DNA of 64,000 nt, taken from NCBI GenBank assembly GCA_040772505.1, contig JAXGYA010000013.1:1-64000 (forward strand). Direction: 5' to 3'. Source of the DNA: Mariniphaga sp040772505 (GTDB taxonomy: Bacteria; Bacteroidota; Bacteroidia; Bacteroidales; Prolixibacteraceae). The notes below the pieces were generated by a model. It was not told the DNA's origin. It ran no database searches and saw only the letters and a program-made list of their open reading frames with translations. This document shows positions 8,956 to 19,139 of this stretch, piece after piece (position 1 is the first letter of the stretch; each line of letters starts with the position of its first letter). The translations under genes were made by a program, and so were the position numbers.

Positions 8956-11214
8956 ATGAAGAAAACATTTTACCTGTTTTTAATGGCTGTACTTTCATCG
9001 GTGCAGCTTTTTGCGCGGCCCATTGAGGGAATTGTTGTTCATGCTGAAAGCAAAAATCCGGTTATGGATGCGAACGTTGTGGTAAAAAACACAACTATCG
9101 GAACAGTTACCGACAGCAACGGTTTTTTCTCGCTTGAAACAAAAAATACGGAAAGCCCTGTTATCCAGGTTTCATGCGTGGGGTTCGAGACGCAGGAAAT
9201 TGATCTGAAAACAAGGGAAACGGGCGGCAAACTAAAAATTCAACTTCGCCCCGTTTCCATTCAGTTGAACAAAAGCATTGTGGTTTCAGCTTTACGAAAA
9301 GAGCTGGTTTCGTTTGAAACACCCGATGCGGTTTCGGTTTTAACCTCCCGGGAACTGAAAAACAACGTTTCCCGCTCTATGGCTGAAGCGTTGATTGGCG
9401 TTGCCGGGGTTTGGATGCAGAAAACCAACCACGGCGGAGGATCGCCCTTCGTGCGCGGTTTTACCGGAAACCAAACGCTGCTGTTAATCGACGGAATCCG
9501 GCTGAACAATGCCACTTTCCGGTATGGCCCCAACCAGTATTTCAATACCATCGATGTGTTTTCGGTTGACCGCGTGGAAGTCATCCGCGGGAAAGGTTCG
9601 GTGCTTTATGGCAGCGATGCCATTGGCGGCGTGATAAATACGATTTCCCGGTCGCCAGACTATTTTTCGGGAAAGCCCCGTTTGCAGGGCAGGGGGAAGT
9701 TAAGATACATGAACAAGGAAATGGAAAAGTCGGCATCGGGGGAGTTGTCGTTTCAGTCGAAAAACTTCGCCGTTTTGGGAAACGTTAACTACAAGGATTT
9801 TGGCGATATTTTTGCTGGTGGCGGCCTCGGTTTTGAGCGCCCCTCGGGATATACCGAAACAGGAGTTAATTTGAAAGCCAAGCTCAGGCTGGCACAAAAC
9901 TGGCAGCTTACTTCTGCTTTTCAATCCCTTATTCAAAATGATGTGGGTCGCTACGACCAGGTGGCGCAACGCGGTTATCAATTGTATTCTTACGACCCGC
10001 AGGTTCACCGGCTGATTTATGCCAGGGCCGAACATTTTGGTAAAAACCCGTTGTTCCGTAAAATGAGCTTTACCCTTTCAAACCAACTTTCCGATGAAAC
10101 GCGAAAAGTACAAAAAGAAAGCTCTGCCATTTTTCAGCAGGAAACAGATATCGTGAAAACAAACGGGGTTACTTTTGAAATGAATTCTGAAATCAGCAAC
10201 AACTGGGAAGCGGTTACCGGGGCAGAGTTTTATTCCGACCGGGTTGAATCGGGCAAAACCGAAACCCACACCGAAACCGGTGAATCGCTTGAAATGCGCG
10301 GTTTGTATCCCAATGATTCGGATATGAAAAACCTTGCTGTTTTTAGTCAGCATACGTATAAACTTGAGCGCGTTCATTTTAATTTCGGCGGACGTTTTAA
10401 CACATTTCATATCCATTCGGTAGATGAAGAATTTGGCGAAGTAACGTTAACCCCAAATTCATTAGTTGGGAACGCTGCCGTGCAATATTTCACTTCACCC
10501 AACCAGCAGCTTATCGCGTCGGTATATTCGGCGTTCCGCGCCCCAAACATCAACGACATCAGCACTTTTGGTCTTTTCGACTATGGCATTGAGATTCCTT
10601 CCACCAAATTATCGCCTGAAAAATCGTTTACAGTGGAAGCCGGATATAAACGGTCGGCAGATATTTTATCGTTCTCGCTTTTTGCCTTTAACACCCGGCT
10701 GACCGACCAGATTGAGCGCGTAGAAACCACGTACAACGGAAGCGAAACCATTGATGGCGAGCGGGTTTACCATAAAGAGAATGTGGCACGGTCGAATGTT
10801 TCGGGAGTTGAATTTGAGTCGGGCATAAAAATTAATCCGCTCTTTTCGTTCATAAATAACCTGACCTGGCTGTACGGAGAAAACCTTGATAACGGGAAAC
10901 CGATGCGCCGGATTCCGCCGCTGAACGGGAAACTGGCGCTGCAATATTCAAAATCGAAAATTTTTGCCGAAACCGAATTTTTATTTGCCGCCAAACAAGA
11001 CCGGCTTTCGGGAGGCGATATCGACGATCACCGGATTCCTGATGGCGGAACGCCCGGCTGGAATATTTTAAATTTGAAAGCCGGCTACGTCTGGCGAAGC
11101 ATTTCGGTAAACGCAGGATTGCAAAATGTTTTCAACCAGGCATACCGGATTCACGGTTCGGGAGTGGACGGTTTTGGCAGATCGTTTTGGGCAACCTTGT
11201 TGTTTGAATTTTAA
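8956..11214 (+). CDS. TonB-dependent outer-membrane receptor
   Basis: A 752-residue protein with a signal peptide ending near LFARP (residue 22). Residues about 23-100 are a carboxypeptidase-D-regulatory-like domain (GTVTDSNGFFSLET), common on Bacteroidota receptors. A plug domain at about 120-240 follows (FVRGFTGNQTLLLIDGIRLN, VEVIRGKGSVLYGSDAIGG), then a beta-barrel that ends in an aromatic residue (LLFEF). The length and plug resemble non-SusC receptors such as haem/siderophore-type ones, and no SusD partner is nearby. Its position directly after a secreted phosphoesterase suggests import of a product or ligand of that enzyme, but the substrate cannot be named from sequence. Confidence 0.9.
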   Translation: MKKTFYLFLMAVLSSVQLFARPIEGIVVHAESKNPVMDANVVVKNTTIGTVTDSNGFFSLETKNTESPVIQVSCVGFETQEIDLKTRETGGKLKIQLRPVSIQLNKSIVVSALRKELVSFETPDAVSVLTSRELKNNVSRSMAEALIGVAGVWMQKTNHGGGSPFVRGFTGNQTLLLIDGIRLNNATFRYGPNQYFNTIDVFSVDRVEVIRGKGSVLYGSDAIGGVINTISRSPDYFSGKPRLQGRGKLRYMNKEMEKSASGELSFQSKNFAVLGNVNYKDFGDIFAGGGLGFERPSGYTETGVNLKAKLRLAQNWQLTSAFQSLIQNDVGRYDQVAQRGYQLYSYDPQVHRLIYARAEHFGKNPLFRKMSFTLSNQLSDETRKVQKESSAIFQQETDIVKTNGVTFEMNSEISNNWEAVTGAEFYSDRVESGKTETHTETGESLEMRGLYPNDSDMKNLAVFSQHTYKLERVHFNFGGRFNTFHIHSVDEEFGEVTLTPNSLVGNAAVQYFTSPNQQLIASVYSAFRAPNINDISTFGLFDYGIEIPSTKLSPEKSFTVEAGYKRSADILSFSLFAFNTRLTDQIERVETTYNGSETIDGERVYHKENVARSNVSGVEFESGIKINPLFSFINNLTWLYGENLDNGKPMRRIPPLNGKLALQYSKSKIFAETEFLFAAKQDRLSGGDIDDHRIPDGGTPGWNILNLKAGYVWRSISVNAGLQNVFNQAYRIHGSGVDGFGRSFWATLLFEF

Positions 11215-11294
11215 GAAAATCGCTTTTCCGTTTTCGAGCGATTGCCAAAGAAATTGTCGGCGTTACTGGGAGGGAATCGTGGCGTCTCTCAAAG

Positions 11295-11332
11295 CGACAC
11301 CGACGGTGAGTTTAAAACGACACCGACGGTGA
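11295..11332. repeat. Two copies of a 15-bp palindromic motif
   Basis: CGACACCGACGGTGA occurs at 11295-11309 and again at 11318-11332, a 23-bp period. Each contains the palindrome CACCG-A-CGGTG. It lies between the receptor gene (stop 11214) and the aldo/keto reductase start (11429), a 214-bp gap with no other gene. It could be an operator pair or a dispersed repeat. Confidence 0.5.
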
Positions 11333-11428
11333 CTGCACATTTAAAAAAAAGATTGAAAAAAAGCACGAAAAGTGTAAACAATTTTCTGAGTTAGAGGTAT
11401 ATTATACTGAATAATAAAAAATAATAAG

Positions 11429-12433
11429 ATGGCAGACAGGAGAACATTTTTAAAATCGCTGGCGGGTTTAACTGCCGGTTTATCTTTGAGTAGTTCGGCT
11501 TTTGGGAAAAATGCAGAAACTGACCGGCTGGGGGAAGTGCTTCCCAAGCGGAAATTTGGTCGCACCGGCGAATATGTGACCATGCTGGGAACCGGCGGTT
11601 TTCATGTGGGCTGGACTACCGAACGCGACGCGCAGGAGGTTATTGAAGCCTCGCTTGAAGGGGGCGTGCGGTTTTTCGATACGGCTGAAAGCTATTCGCG
11701 TGGCGTAAGTGAAGAACGCTACGGGAAATACCTCACCCCAAAATACCGCGATTTAATTTTTCTGATGAGCAAGACCACCGGGCCCGATGCCAAAACCGTG
11801 CAGGAACATCTTGGCGGTTCACTGCGCCGGCTGAAGGTCGATCAGATTGATTTGTTTCAGGTACATTCAATCCGAACACCTCAGGATGTGGACGACCGCA
11901 TTCAAAATGGAGTGTTAGAAGTTTTACTGAAGGCAAAAGACCAGGGCAAGATAAAGTACATCGGGTTTACCGGGCACCAAAATCCATTCGCCCATGCGCA
12001 TATGCTCGATAAAACTGCGGAAAGTGATCTGTTTGACGGTGTGTTAATGCCTGTTAATGTGCTTGATCCGTCTTACTTTAGTTTTACTGAAAATGTCATA
12101 CCTAAAGCGCTCGACCGCAACCTGGGTATTATGGCCATTAAATCGCTTGCCGACGGACGGTTCTTTGCCAAAAAGGAACAAGCCAACTGGACCAGCGACG
12201 ATCCCATCATACCAAACTACCTGAGCATAAAAGAAGCCATGTATTTTGTGTGGTCCTTACCCGTTTCGGTAATTATCTCGGGAAATGAAAATGCCACATT
12301 TATGCGCGAAAAAATTGCGTTGGCACGGTCGTTCAGTAAGTATTCCGAAGAACAAAAAACGGCACTCATTGAAAAAGTAAAAGATTTTGCACTCGCGGGC
12401 AAAGTGGAATATTTTAAGCGGCAGGAAGCTTAA
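11429..12433 (+). CDS. Tat-exported aldo/keto reductase
   Basis: A 334-residue NAD(P)H-dependent oxidoreductase with an (alpha/beta)8 barrel. The N-terminus MADRRTFLKSLAGLTAGLSL is a twin-arginine signal ending near SSSAFG, so the folded, cofactor-loaded enzyme would be exported to the periplasm. The catalytic tetrad is recognisable: Asp in RFFDTAESYS, Tyr in the same segment, Lys in FLMSKTTG and His in LFQVHSI. Bacteroidota carry many such Tat-linked family members of unknown substrate. It has its own upstream gap, so it is probably a separate transcription unit. Confidence 0.87.
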   Translation: MADRRTFLKSLAGLTAGLSLSSSAFGKNAETDRLGEVLPKRKFGRTGEYVTMLGTGGFHVGWTTERDAQEVIEASLEGGVRFFDTAESYSRGVSEERYGKYLTPKYRDLIFLMSKTTGPDAKTVQEHLGGSLRRLKVDQIDLFQVHSIRTPQDVDDRIQNGVLEVLLKAKDQGKIKYIGFTGHQNPFAHAHMLDKTAESDLFDGVLMPVNVLDPSYFSFTENVIPKALDRNLGIMAIKSLADGRFFAKKEQANWTSDDPIIPNYLSIKEAMYFVWSLPVSVIISGNENATFMREKIALARSFSKYSEEQKTALIEKVKDFALAGKVEYFKRQEA

Positions 12434-12516
12434 TAATTGTTTAGCTCAACTTGTTAGCCTGCGAACGTAAAGTTTTGTATTTCAGTTTACAAAGTTTTAG
12501 TGTTAACGAGCATATC

Positions 12517-12615
12517 CATCAAGAAAATCCATTGTGCTGATCCAATTTCAGCTGCACAAAATCAGTGTTTTGGAAAGTTTGGGTTTCAATGGGTTGCCTT
12601 GAAATTGGCATTACC
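12517..12615 (-). pseudogene. Fossil fragment of a T9SS sorting-domain gene
   Basis: This non-coding stretch aligns almost base for base with the 3' end of the intact propeller gene at 17412-19136 (around 17475-17575). Both contain CCAATTTCA, ACAAAATCAGT and TTTTGGAAAGTTT in the same order. It is the remains of codons equivalent to the sorting-domain core of a paralogue (around TKTFQNTDFVQLKLEQP), with small indels. It lies just downstream of the last member of the array and shows that the family was once larger. Confidence 0.65.
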
Positions 12616-12630
12616 CCACACAAATGCAAT

Positions 12631-13866
12631 CTATTTGATTATCAATTTCCCCTGATTATTATTTATGCGCCAAATATACAAGCCGGGTTTGATTTTTTGA
12701 ATATCAATGGAGTTATGGGTTGATGTTATCTGTTTATTCAGCACCAACTGACCACGCACATTATAGATTCGAAACTCCCCCTTTTCTTCTGTCCTTAAAT
12801 GTAACTGATCGTAAGCGGGGTTAGGATACAAGTGGATAATATTATTTAGCAACTCAACATTTGAAATACCCACAGGGTTGAGTGCCATCTTCTTCACGCC
12901 GGAATAGTAAATATATGCACCTTTATAAGTAGGAGTTTGCCACAATTCGTATATATTTCCGGCTCCATCGACTGAATAATCAGTAAAATTGGCGTATTCC
13001 GTATTATAATGTATTGTGTTGGAGACTTCATTCAACTGGTCGTCTAACAACATTTCAAACGGAATTGCTGTTGTGGGCATATAGTGCTGGCCGAGTACTA
13101 CAATTTGGTTGTTCATCGCAACAAGAGCCTGTGGATAGAAGAAGGAACCCGGCGATGTAAAACTATGTGACTTTTGCAACAAAAAATTGCCATTAGCATC
13201 GTGTTTTCTTATGATTAGACTACTCGGGGTTGAAAAACCTGTATAAACATTCCCTAAATCATCTATAGCCATACTTCGGCTGTCTGTACGGGATGCCAAT
13301 ATTTTTCTTTCGCTCCATTTTTCGTTTCCACTGGAATCGTATTTCTTTAACACATAAAAAGTGCCCCCCGATTTACCAAAAACAACGATGTCCCCATTGC
13401 TCTCAATTTCAAAGCCATCGAGGCTAACGAGGTTTCCGGCCGCATTATCCACATCTTTGTGCCACTCTAAGGTTCCATCATCTGCATATTGGAAAATATG
13501 TAGGTCGTTTACGTTATTTGTTCCGCGGTGATATGCTAAAATCACTATTTTCCCCTGCGGACTAATCTTCATTCCTAAAGGAACAGAAACCGGAAACGAA
13601 GCATACGGGCTTTGGTAAAACTTTCTCCAGGTACGCGTTCCGGTCGAAGTATATTTTGAAACAAACATTTTCTTTTCCTTTGTGTTGAGCCCTGAGATGA
13701 AGATTTCCCCATTTGTTGCAATGGCTAAACCTCTTGCTTCATAAGCTCCGGCGCTGTCGAGCATCACTTTATACAGTTGGTTGCCCAAGACATCGTATTT
13801 TACAACGGATTTTACTTTAACAACACACAGATATTCAGCAACATAAGCTGATATTTTTTCGATTTT
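12631..13866 (-). pseudogene. 3' half of an IS-interrupted T9SS beta-propeller gene
   Basis: Encodes the C-terminal 411 residues of a secreted propeller protein: blades such as YDSSGNEKWSERKI and HDANGNFLLQKSH, then a type A T9SS sorting domain (LYPNPAYDQLHLRTEEKG, IYNVRGQLVLNKQI, KPGLYIWRI, ending KLIIK). It has no signal peptide or proper start codon; the first usable codon, a TTG at 13788, lies inside the fold. The open frame runs upstream into the end of the IS1634-like element. Removing the IS with one copy of its 9-bp duplication joins it in frame to the 15691-17316 half and gives one 953-residue protein. Translation as a free protein is unlikely. Confidence 0.85.
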
Positions 13867-13870
13867 GTTG

Positions 13871-15592
13871 CTACAAATTTTTTTCTAAGTCTGTTTTCTT
13901 CATCTTAAAAAGTTTTAAAACCTGTTGCTGCAGCTCGTTGAGCTCTGTTATTTTTATGCTCTCGACGTTTCTCCCTAAATTTAACGTTACCAGTTTAATA
14001 TCCTTGAGTTCCTCCAATATGTCAGAAAATGAGAGCCTGCTTTTTGTCTTCTTGTTCCACGATGCCAGGAAAGGGAAAATTTTGTCTTCCATCTCTTTGA
14101 CAATGGCGTAAGAGAACATGGAAAGCAACACGTGCCCGCGGGTTTGGGCTTCGTTGCGGTGATAAACCGGGCGTACCTGGATATTATCGCTTTTAAAATC
14201 GCGGAATGCATGCTCAACATGTTGCAAATTTTTGTATTGCTGCCTGACTTCTGTTTTTTCCATTTGTTCTTTTTCAACATTGGTGCATACAACATATTTC
14301 CCGGCAAGCTGTTTTGCCTGCTGGTACTTTTCTGCTTTGAAATCAATTACAAATGCCTGGTTGCTTATTTCTGTAATTTCATAGTACTGTTTCATGCCAC
14401 GTTTCGAGAGTATCCTTTCGACGCGCAATTTGTAGTTGTCAAGTTTCTTTTCGCTAAAACTTGTAACTAATTTTTTGTTTTTATGCCCTTCGTTTAATTT
14501 TTGAATGTTTTCGGTGTTCTGCCTGTGGCGTTTCTCCCACGATGCTTTTACTTCTGATATCTCATCATCGGCAATCCCGCGCATAGTTTTCAGGTAAGTC
14601 AGCTCCTGCTCCTGGAGCGCCGCGTTGACCGACAGCACGTACCGTTCCCCTTCGTATTCCACTTCTGCCAGTTCGTTGCTGAACAGCTTTAACTGTATGA
14701 TATCGTTATCCAACAGGTTTCTTATTTCTGGTTGGTCAGTCCCGTTATGTAGTGGACCTCCTGCCTGTCTGCCTCATCCAGCCCTTCTAAATTATAGCGG
14801 ATTTTCATCCCCCTGTCTCCCACAAAAATAACCTGGCTGGTATTAAATTCTTCCTTTATGCTTTTTATTTGCTCCAGTACGGTGGTGTAATCGCTGATAT
14901 TCCTTCAAAAACCTCAACCTTAAAGGGAACCCCCCGCTATCGGTAATTAACCCGATGTTGATTTGCATTTTCCCTTTCTTCTTGTCGCGGTTGTAGCCAA
15001 ATTCGGCAAGCTCGTTTTGTGTACCTTCAAAATAGGTGCTGGTTATATCGTACAAATAGACTTCCTTGTGTTTGGCTTTATGATATAAAAACCACTTGCG
15101 CTCTATTGTTTGCTGCACATTGCTGGCTTGTCCCAGCGCAGAGTACAGATGGTCAACCTTTATGTTTCTAATGTCAATTCCAAGTTGTGAGCAAATGTTT
15201 TTGTTGCGCCCAAGCCAGTTGTAGATGCCCAGTTTGCTGCCTCTTGTAATTATTTTTCCGATAACAATTGCTTTTAAGAGTGCAGCCTGCTGCGTGGGAA
15301 GTACTTTTTCGAGGGTTTGGCTAATCCGCAATTTATCCATAAGGTGTATCAACAGGTACGCCAACCCGAAGTCAATGGCGCTTTCTGCGACAATGTCTTT
15401 GGCTGCAGTCAATGCACCTTTGCCGTGTTTGAGCACATTCTCAATGGTCAGGACAAGTTCCTCCGGCATACGCGAGAGGTTTGCCTCGACTTTTGTCTTT
15501 ATTTTCCCGTCCTGGCGGTACTTGGTACACAGCAAGGTGGAAGTGTACACCTTGCCGTTTTTACCTGTTGATTTATTCCTTTGCACATACAT
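13871..15592 (-). pseudogene. IS1634-family transposase broken by three single-base deletions
   Basis: An original frame of about 570 codons is now split. Residues 1-226 read from 15592 (MYVQRNKSTGKNGKVYTST..., with DITSTYFEGTQNELAEFGYN and GLITDSGGFPL), then the frame is lost. Near 14920, near 14900 and near 14727 one base is missing each time. Restoring them gives a continuous protein through VFVGDRGMKIRYNLEG into the C-terminal half from 14713 to 13871 (EHAFRDFKSDNIQVRPVYHR). The DDE-type DRG and the late EHAFRDFK segment fit the IS4/IS1634 group. It cannot make an active transposase as it stands. Confidence 0.8.
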
Positions 15593-15690
15593 GCCGCAAA
15601 GATAATAATAGTCCCTACATTAAAGTAACATTTATGCAATCTAATTAATTAATATATAAACAATTGATTGTTAATAATAATTGCATATTA
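13876..15690 (-). mobile_element. IS1634-like insertion sequence, 1815 bp, decayed
   Basis: Boundaries are set by a direct 9-bp duplication, GTTGCTACA, at 13867-13875 and 15691-15699. The interrupted gene reads in one frame through this duplication on both sides (...DICSN and CSNKIE...), so the ends are known to the base even though I could not find convincing terminal inverted repeats. IS1634 elements are known for unusual, variable-length target duplications. The stop codon of the transposase (13871-13873) is supplied by the flanking target DNA. About 98 bp between the transposase start and the right end hold the AT-rich promoter region of the element. Confidence 0.8.
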
Positions 15691-17316
15691 GTTGCTACAG
15701 ATGTCAAGAAATATGAAGCTTTTGGCTGATAGACAGAAAGTTGTATAAGTAAAATCCGTTACAAGGGAAGAAGTATATTCGCCGGCTGTTTTTTGATTGG
15801 AATAGAAACCGACCACATTCCCCGATCCATCATGCTCAAGGTAGGAAAAACCTGAAAAACCACCGGGGTAAGTATCTTTTGCTTGCCAGACAACATTCCC
15901 GGAATTGTCCAATTTTGTAACATAATAATCGCTGGTATCTTCATCCTTTGTACCAGCAGAGAACCAGGATGAATTTGCATCCGATGTTATTGCATATGGA
16001 GTTAATATTTTTAGCTTCTCGCCAGATGCACTTTGGTTGTAGTTCTCGGTAAAATCTTCTGTTTGCAACGATATTATTTTACCCTGACTGGGGTTATACG
16101 ATGCGCCTGCTATAATTAAAGCGTTTCCTTCTATAGAATAATCATATATGTTTTTGATTATATCACTACTATATGTTTGTTTTGCTATAACTTTTCCAGA
16201 TGGGTTTAGCTTGACAAACCCAACCGAGTTATATTCCGAGGCACTCATATAGATATTCCCATTATTATCAATACGGCCACCCATGCCTGAAGAACTTCCA
16301 TCAATGGAATATTTGGTATCCCAAAGCAACGTTCCGGAGACATCATACTTTAGGGCAGTTGCAAAATCGTCATAGTTTTCTTCGGTAGTAGCAAAAGTGT
16401 GGATGTTTCCATCGGGGCCTATCCTTATTTCCGATGAGTAGCCATCACCGGTTGGAAAGGATTTGCTCCACACCAATTCCCCTGAACTGTTCAGTTTGGT
16501 GGTGGTAATGTCAAAGTCGAAAGAAGAGCCTGCCTCTTCGGTTCCTGCCATGTAAATATTTCCGATACTATCGTGTGTTAGCCCAGTGTAGTACTGTTCG
16601 AAATCACCAGTTAAAACAGAAGGGTATTCCCAGTTTTTATTTCCTGAAGAATTGTATTGTACCGCCAAATAACGTTCACCATAATCTGCTGCTCCGGCAG
16701 TGGTAACATTTCCCGAACCGTCAATCGTTACATCATTAAAATACGCTTCTCCGCCGGGATCAAAAGTCTTTACCCACACCTGGTTCCCGTCCAAATCGTA
16801 TTTTCCAAGCCATGCAATAGCATATTTTGTTGAATTCTGATCACCACATAAATAGATATGATTTCCTACCACTTTCATGCTAAACAAATCGGCCTCGGAA
16901 TTATTCCCGGCGTAAACCTGATGCCATATTACATTGCCACTTTCGTCTATTTTGACAATATGAACCTGTCTGGCATTATAATTACCTCCAATAGTTTCAA
17001 CGCCTCCCATATAAAAGTTACCCTGTGCATCGGCATCTACAAAATTTACCCATGCTCTGTCCACGGTTTTAATAATTGTATCCCACATCAGGGTGCCTGT
17101 AGTGGAGTAGAATGCTGCTGACATAAACAAGCCATCTCCCGTACTTTGCATACCCCCCACAAAGGCACCTGTCGGTATGGCTTTTACTCCTTTATATTCG
17201 ATTTCTGAAGGTCCGGCATTTTTAGCAAAATCTTTTTGCCAAAGCGTTTTTACTCCAAATTGTGCGCTTGAAAGGATGGTAATTCCAATGAAAATAATCG
17301 TAAATAAAAATTTCAT
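15691..17316 (-). pseudogene. 5' half of an IS-interrupted T9SS beta-propeller gene
   Basis: Starts at ATG 17316, where a good signal peptide begins (MKFLFTIIFIGITILSSAQ); the frame is open further upstream, but that part is not signal-like. It encodes 542 residues of propeller blades (YDVSGTLLWDTKYSIDG, LNSSGELVWSKSFPTGDG, LDNSGNVVWQAKDTYPGG). The frame runs a few bases into the IS and stops at 15688. The product has no sorting domain, so if made it would reach the periplasm but not be secreted by T9SS. Its continuation is 12631-13866. The gap to the upstream paralogue is 95 bp. Confidence 0.85.
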
Positions 17317-17411
17317 ACTGTTAAAATTGTTTGTTTTTAAGGTAAAGTATTCTCTACAAGTATCACTATTTAAGAACTTGTTAAAATTTGTCGCGACTCG
17401 TTTCATGATGC

Positions 17412-19136
17412 TTATTTTTTAATTAATCTAAATTCTGCTCTTTTGCGTTTTTCATTCAGCACATCAACGATGTAAATTCCATTAGGTTGCTCCAATTTCA
17501 ACTGAACAAAATCAGTATTTTGGAAAGTTTTAGTTTCAATGGTTTGGCCTGAAATTGATATTATCCGAATAGACAAATCATTCTGTATGGTTTCAAATTT
17601 TATAGCAAAATTTCCGGTGGTAGGATTGGGATAGACTTGTATGTTTTCTGTAAAAGTGTTTTGTGGTATTCCAACTGTTGCTGTATAACTTAGTTTTAGG
17701 ATGAAAATATCGTCCCTTCCATTCGAGACCAAATTGAACACCCCGCTGCCGGGATTAAAGTCTGTTGTGTTTTGAAAGGAACCGGTACAAAAAATGTTTC
17801 CTGAAGCATCCGCAATTAAAGAGTTGCCAACAGTTTCGCCTGAGTACCCATCGGGCGTGGCACCAAAAGAGTTTGCATACACAAAATTCCCGTCTGTATC
17901 CAGCTTTAAAATAAACATATCAATTCTACCCACTGCGGGCAAGATAAACTTTCCGTCACCTGGGTCGAAGTCGCCTTGTCCAACATAGGTCCCCGTGGTG
18001 TATAAGTAACCTTGATTGTCTAAAACAATGGAATTTCCGCTATCGCCCCCAAGGGAAGCACTGCCACCAAACCCTTTTGCCCAAACAAAGTTTCCCGAGG
18101 CATCAAGTTTCAAGATAAATATATCATAATAGCCACTGCTGCAGGTTAAATTATAAACGCTGGCTCCAGGGTCAAAATCCTGCGTTCCTCCAAATCTTCC
18201 CACTATGTAAGCATTCCCTTGCTTATCTAATTTTAGAGAACGGGTATTAACTTCGCCCGAAGCGGCAGAAGTTTGTTTTGACCAAATTAAATTGCCGGAT
18301 GCATCCAGCTTAATATAAAAACTGCCACTGCCTTGCAAGTCAAAAGGTGTATATGTCCCATAAAAATTGCCGCTTGCCACTATATTGTCAGAACCATCCA
18401 CAGCCAGTGTTGTTACCGCATCTCGAGAGTATATAAGGTCTCCTCCAAAAGCCTTAGCCCATAAAAACCCACCGCTTGCATCCAATTTTAAAATATAGGC
18501 ATCGCCACTGCCTATTGGTGTTACATTGAATGTTCCAGCCCCGGGATTCAAATCGTTGGTTCCTTCAAAACTCCCGCCTATAATAATATTGCCCGAACTG
18601 TCAAAAGCTATAGAATGGATGTTATTGGTTGTACTGTTGCTGTTACCGCCCCAATGTTTTGCCCACATAAAATCGCCGTCCGAATTCAATTTCAGCAAAA
18701 AGGCTTCTTGCCCTGGCTCGGTAACGGTCTGTTCACCTGCACCGGGATTCAAATCTACAGTTCCACGGAAGGAGCCCCCAACCAGTACATTTCCGTTGGC
18801 ATCCACAGCAATATTTCCAGGATAATCAATGCTAGTACCTCCAATTTGTTTGGCCCACAAGAAATTTCCTTGTGCATCCAATTTGGTTATAAAGATGTCC
18901 GATTCTCCATTTGAAGTTAGGTTGAACGTCCCTGCCGACGGGTCAAAATCAACTGTTTGATAAAAATTCCCTATGATATAAATACTTCCTGAGGAATCCA
19001 TGGCCATAGCTGTGCCAGTTGCAGATGAAGTCCCGCCCATTTGTTTTGCCCATTCAAATGTAGGGTTTTGGGCACTTAGGTTTGATGTGAGCAGAAAACT
19101 CGCAAATAGCGTTGAAAGTAAAAGTTTTGTTTTCAT
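17412..19136 (-). CDS. Secreted seven-blade beta-propeller protein with T9SS sorting domain
   Basis: A 574-residue protein with a signal peptide (MKTKLLLSTLFASFLLTSNLSAQ). Seven repeats of about 60-70 residues follow, each with a VYIxGxF-type strand, a D-[FL]-[DN]-P-[GS] turn, NLTSNG and DIFITKLDAQGNFLWAK; this is the SBBP beta-propeller repeat. The C-terminal about 75 residues are a type A sorting domain (VYPNPTTGNFAIKF, SGQTIETKTFQN, PNGIYIVDVL). It would be exported by Sec and passed through the outer membrane by T9SS, either attached to LPS or released. Function is unknown; Asp-rich FDPG loops suggest calcium or ligand binding. It is the third member of a tandem array and lies 3 bp from its upstream neighbour. 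Confidence 0.88.
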   Translation of the reverse strand: MKTKLLLSTLFASFLLTSNLSAQNPTFEWAKQMGGTSSATGTAMAMDSSGSIYIIGNFYQTVDFDPSAGTFNLTSNGESDIFITKLDAQGNFLWAKQIGGTSIDYPGNIAVDANGNVLVGGSFRGTVDLNPGAGEQTVTEPGQEAFLLKLNSDGDFMWAKHWGGNSNSTTNNIHSIAFDSSGNIIIGGSFEGTNDLNPGAGTFNVTPIGSGDAYILKLDASGGFLWAKAFGGDLIYSRDAVTTLAVDGSDNIVASGNFYGTYTPFDLQGSGSFYIKLDASGNLIWSKQTSAASGEVNTRSLKLDKQGNAYIVGRFGGTQDFDPGASVYNLTCSSGYYDIFILKLDASGNFVWAKGFGGSASLGGDSGNSIVLDNQGYLYTTGTYVGQGDFDPGDGKFILPAVGRIDMFILKLDTDGNFVYANSFGATPDGYSGETVGNSLIADASGNIFCTGSFQNTTDFNPGSGVFNLVSNGRDDIFILKLSYTATVGIPQNTFTENIQVYPNPTTGNFAIKFETIQNDLSIRIISISGQTIETKTFQNTDFVQLKLEQPNGIYIVDVLNEKRKRAEFRLIKK

Positions 19137-19139
19137 AAC

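Noticed and set aside
13876..15690. Two separate transposase genes
   Set aside because: They are parts of one IS1634-type protein; restoring three bases joins them, and the middle DRG segment lies in the third frame between.
15731..15760. GTAAAATCCGTT shared in opposite orientation near both ends of the IS1634-like element
   Set aside because: The two occurrences (about 15748 and 13814) lie outside the duplication-defined IS borders, in the propeller coding sequence, so they are not terminal inverted repeats.
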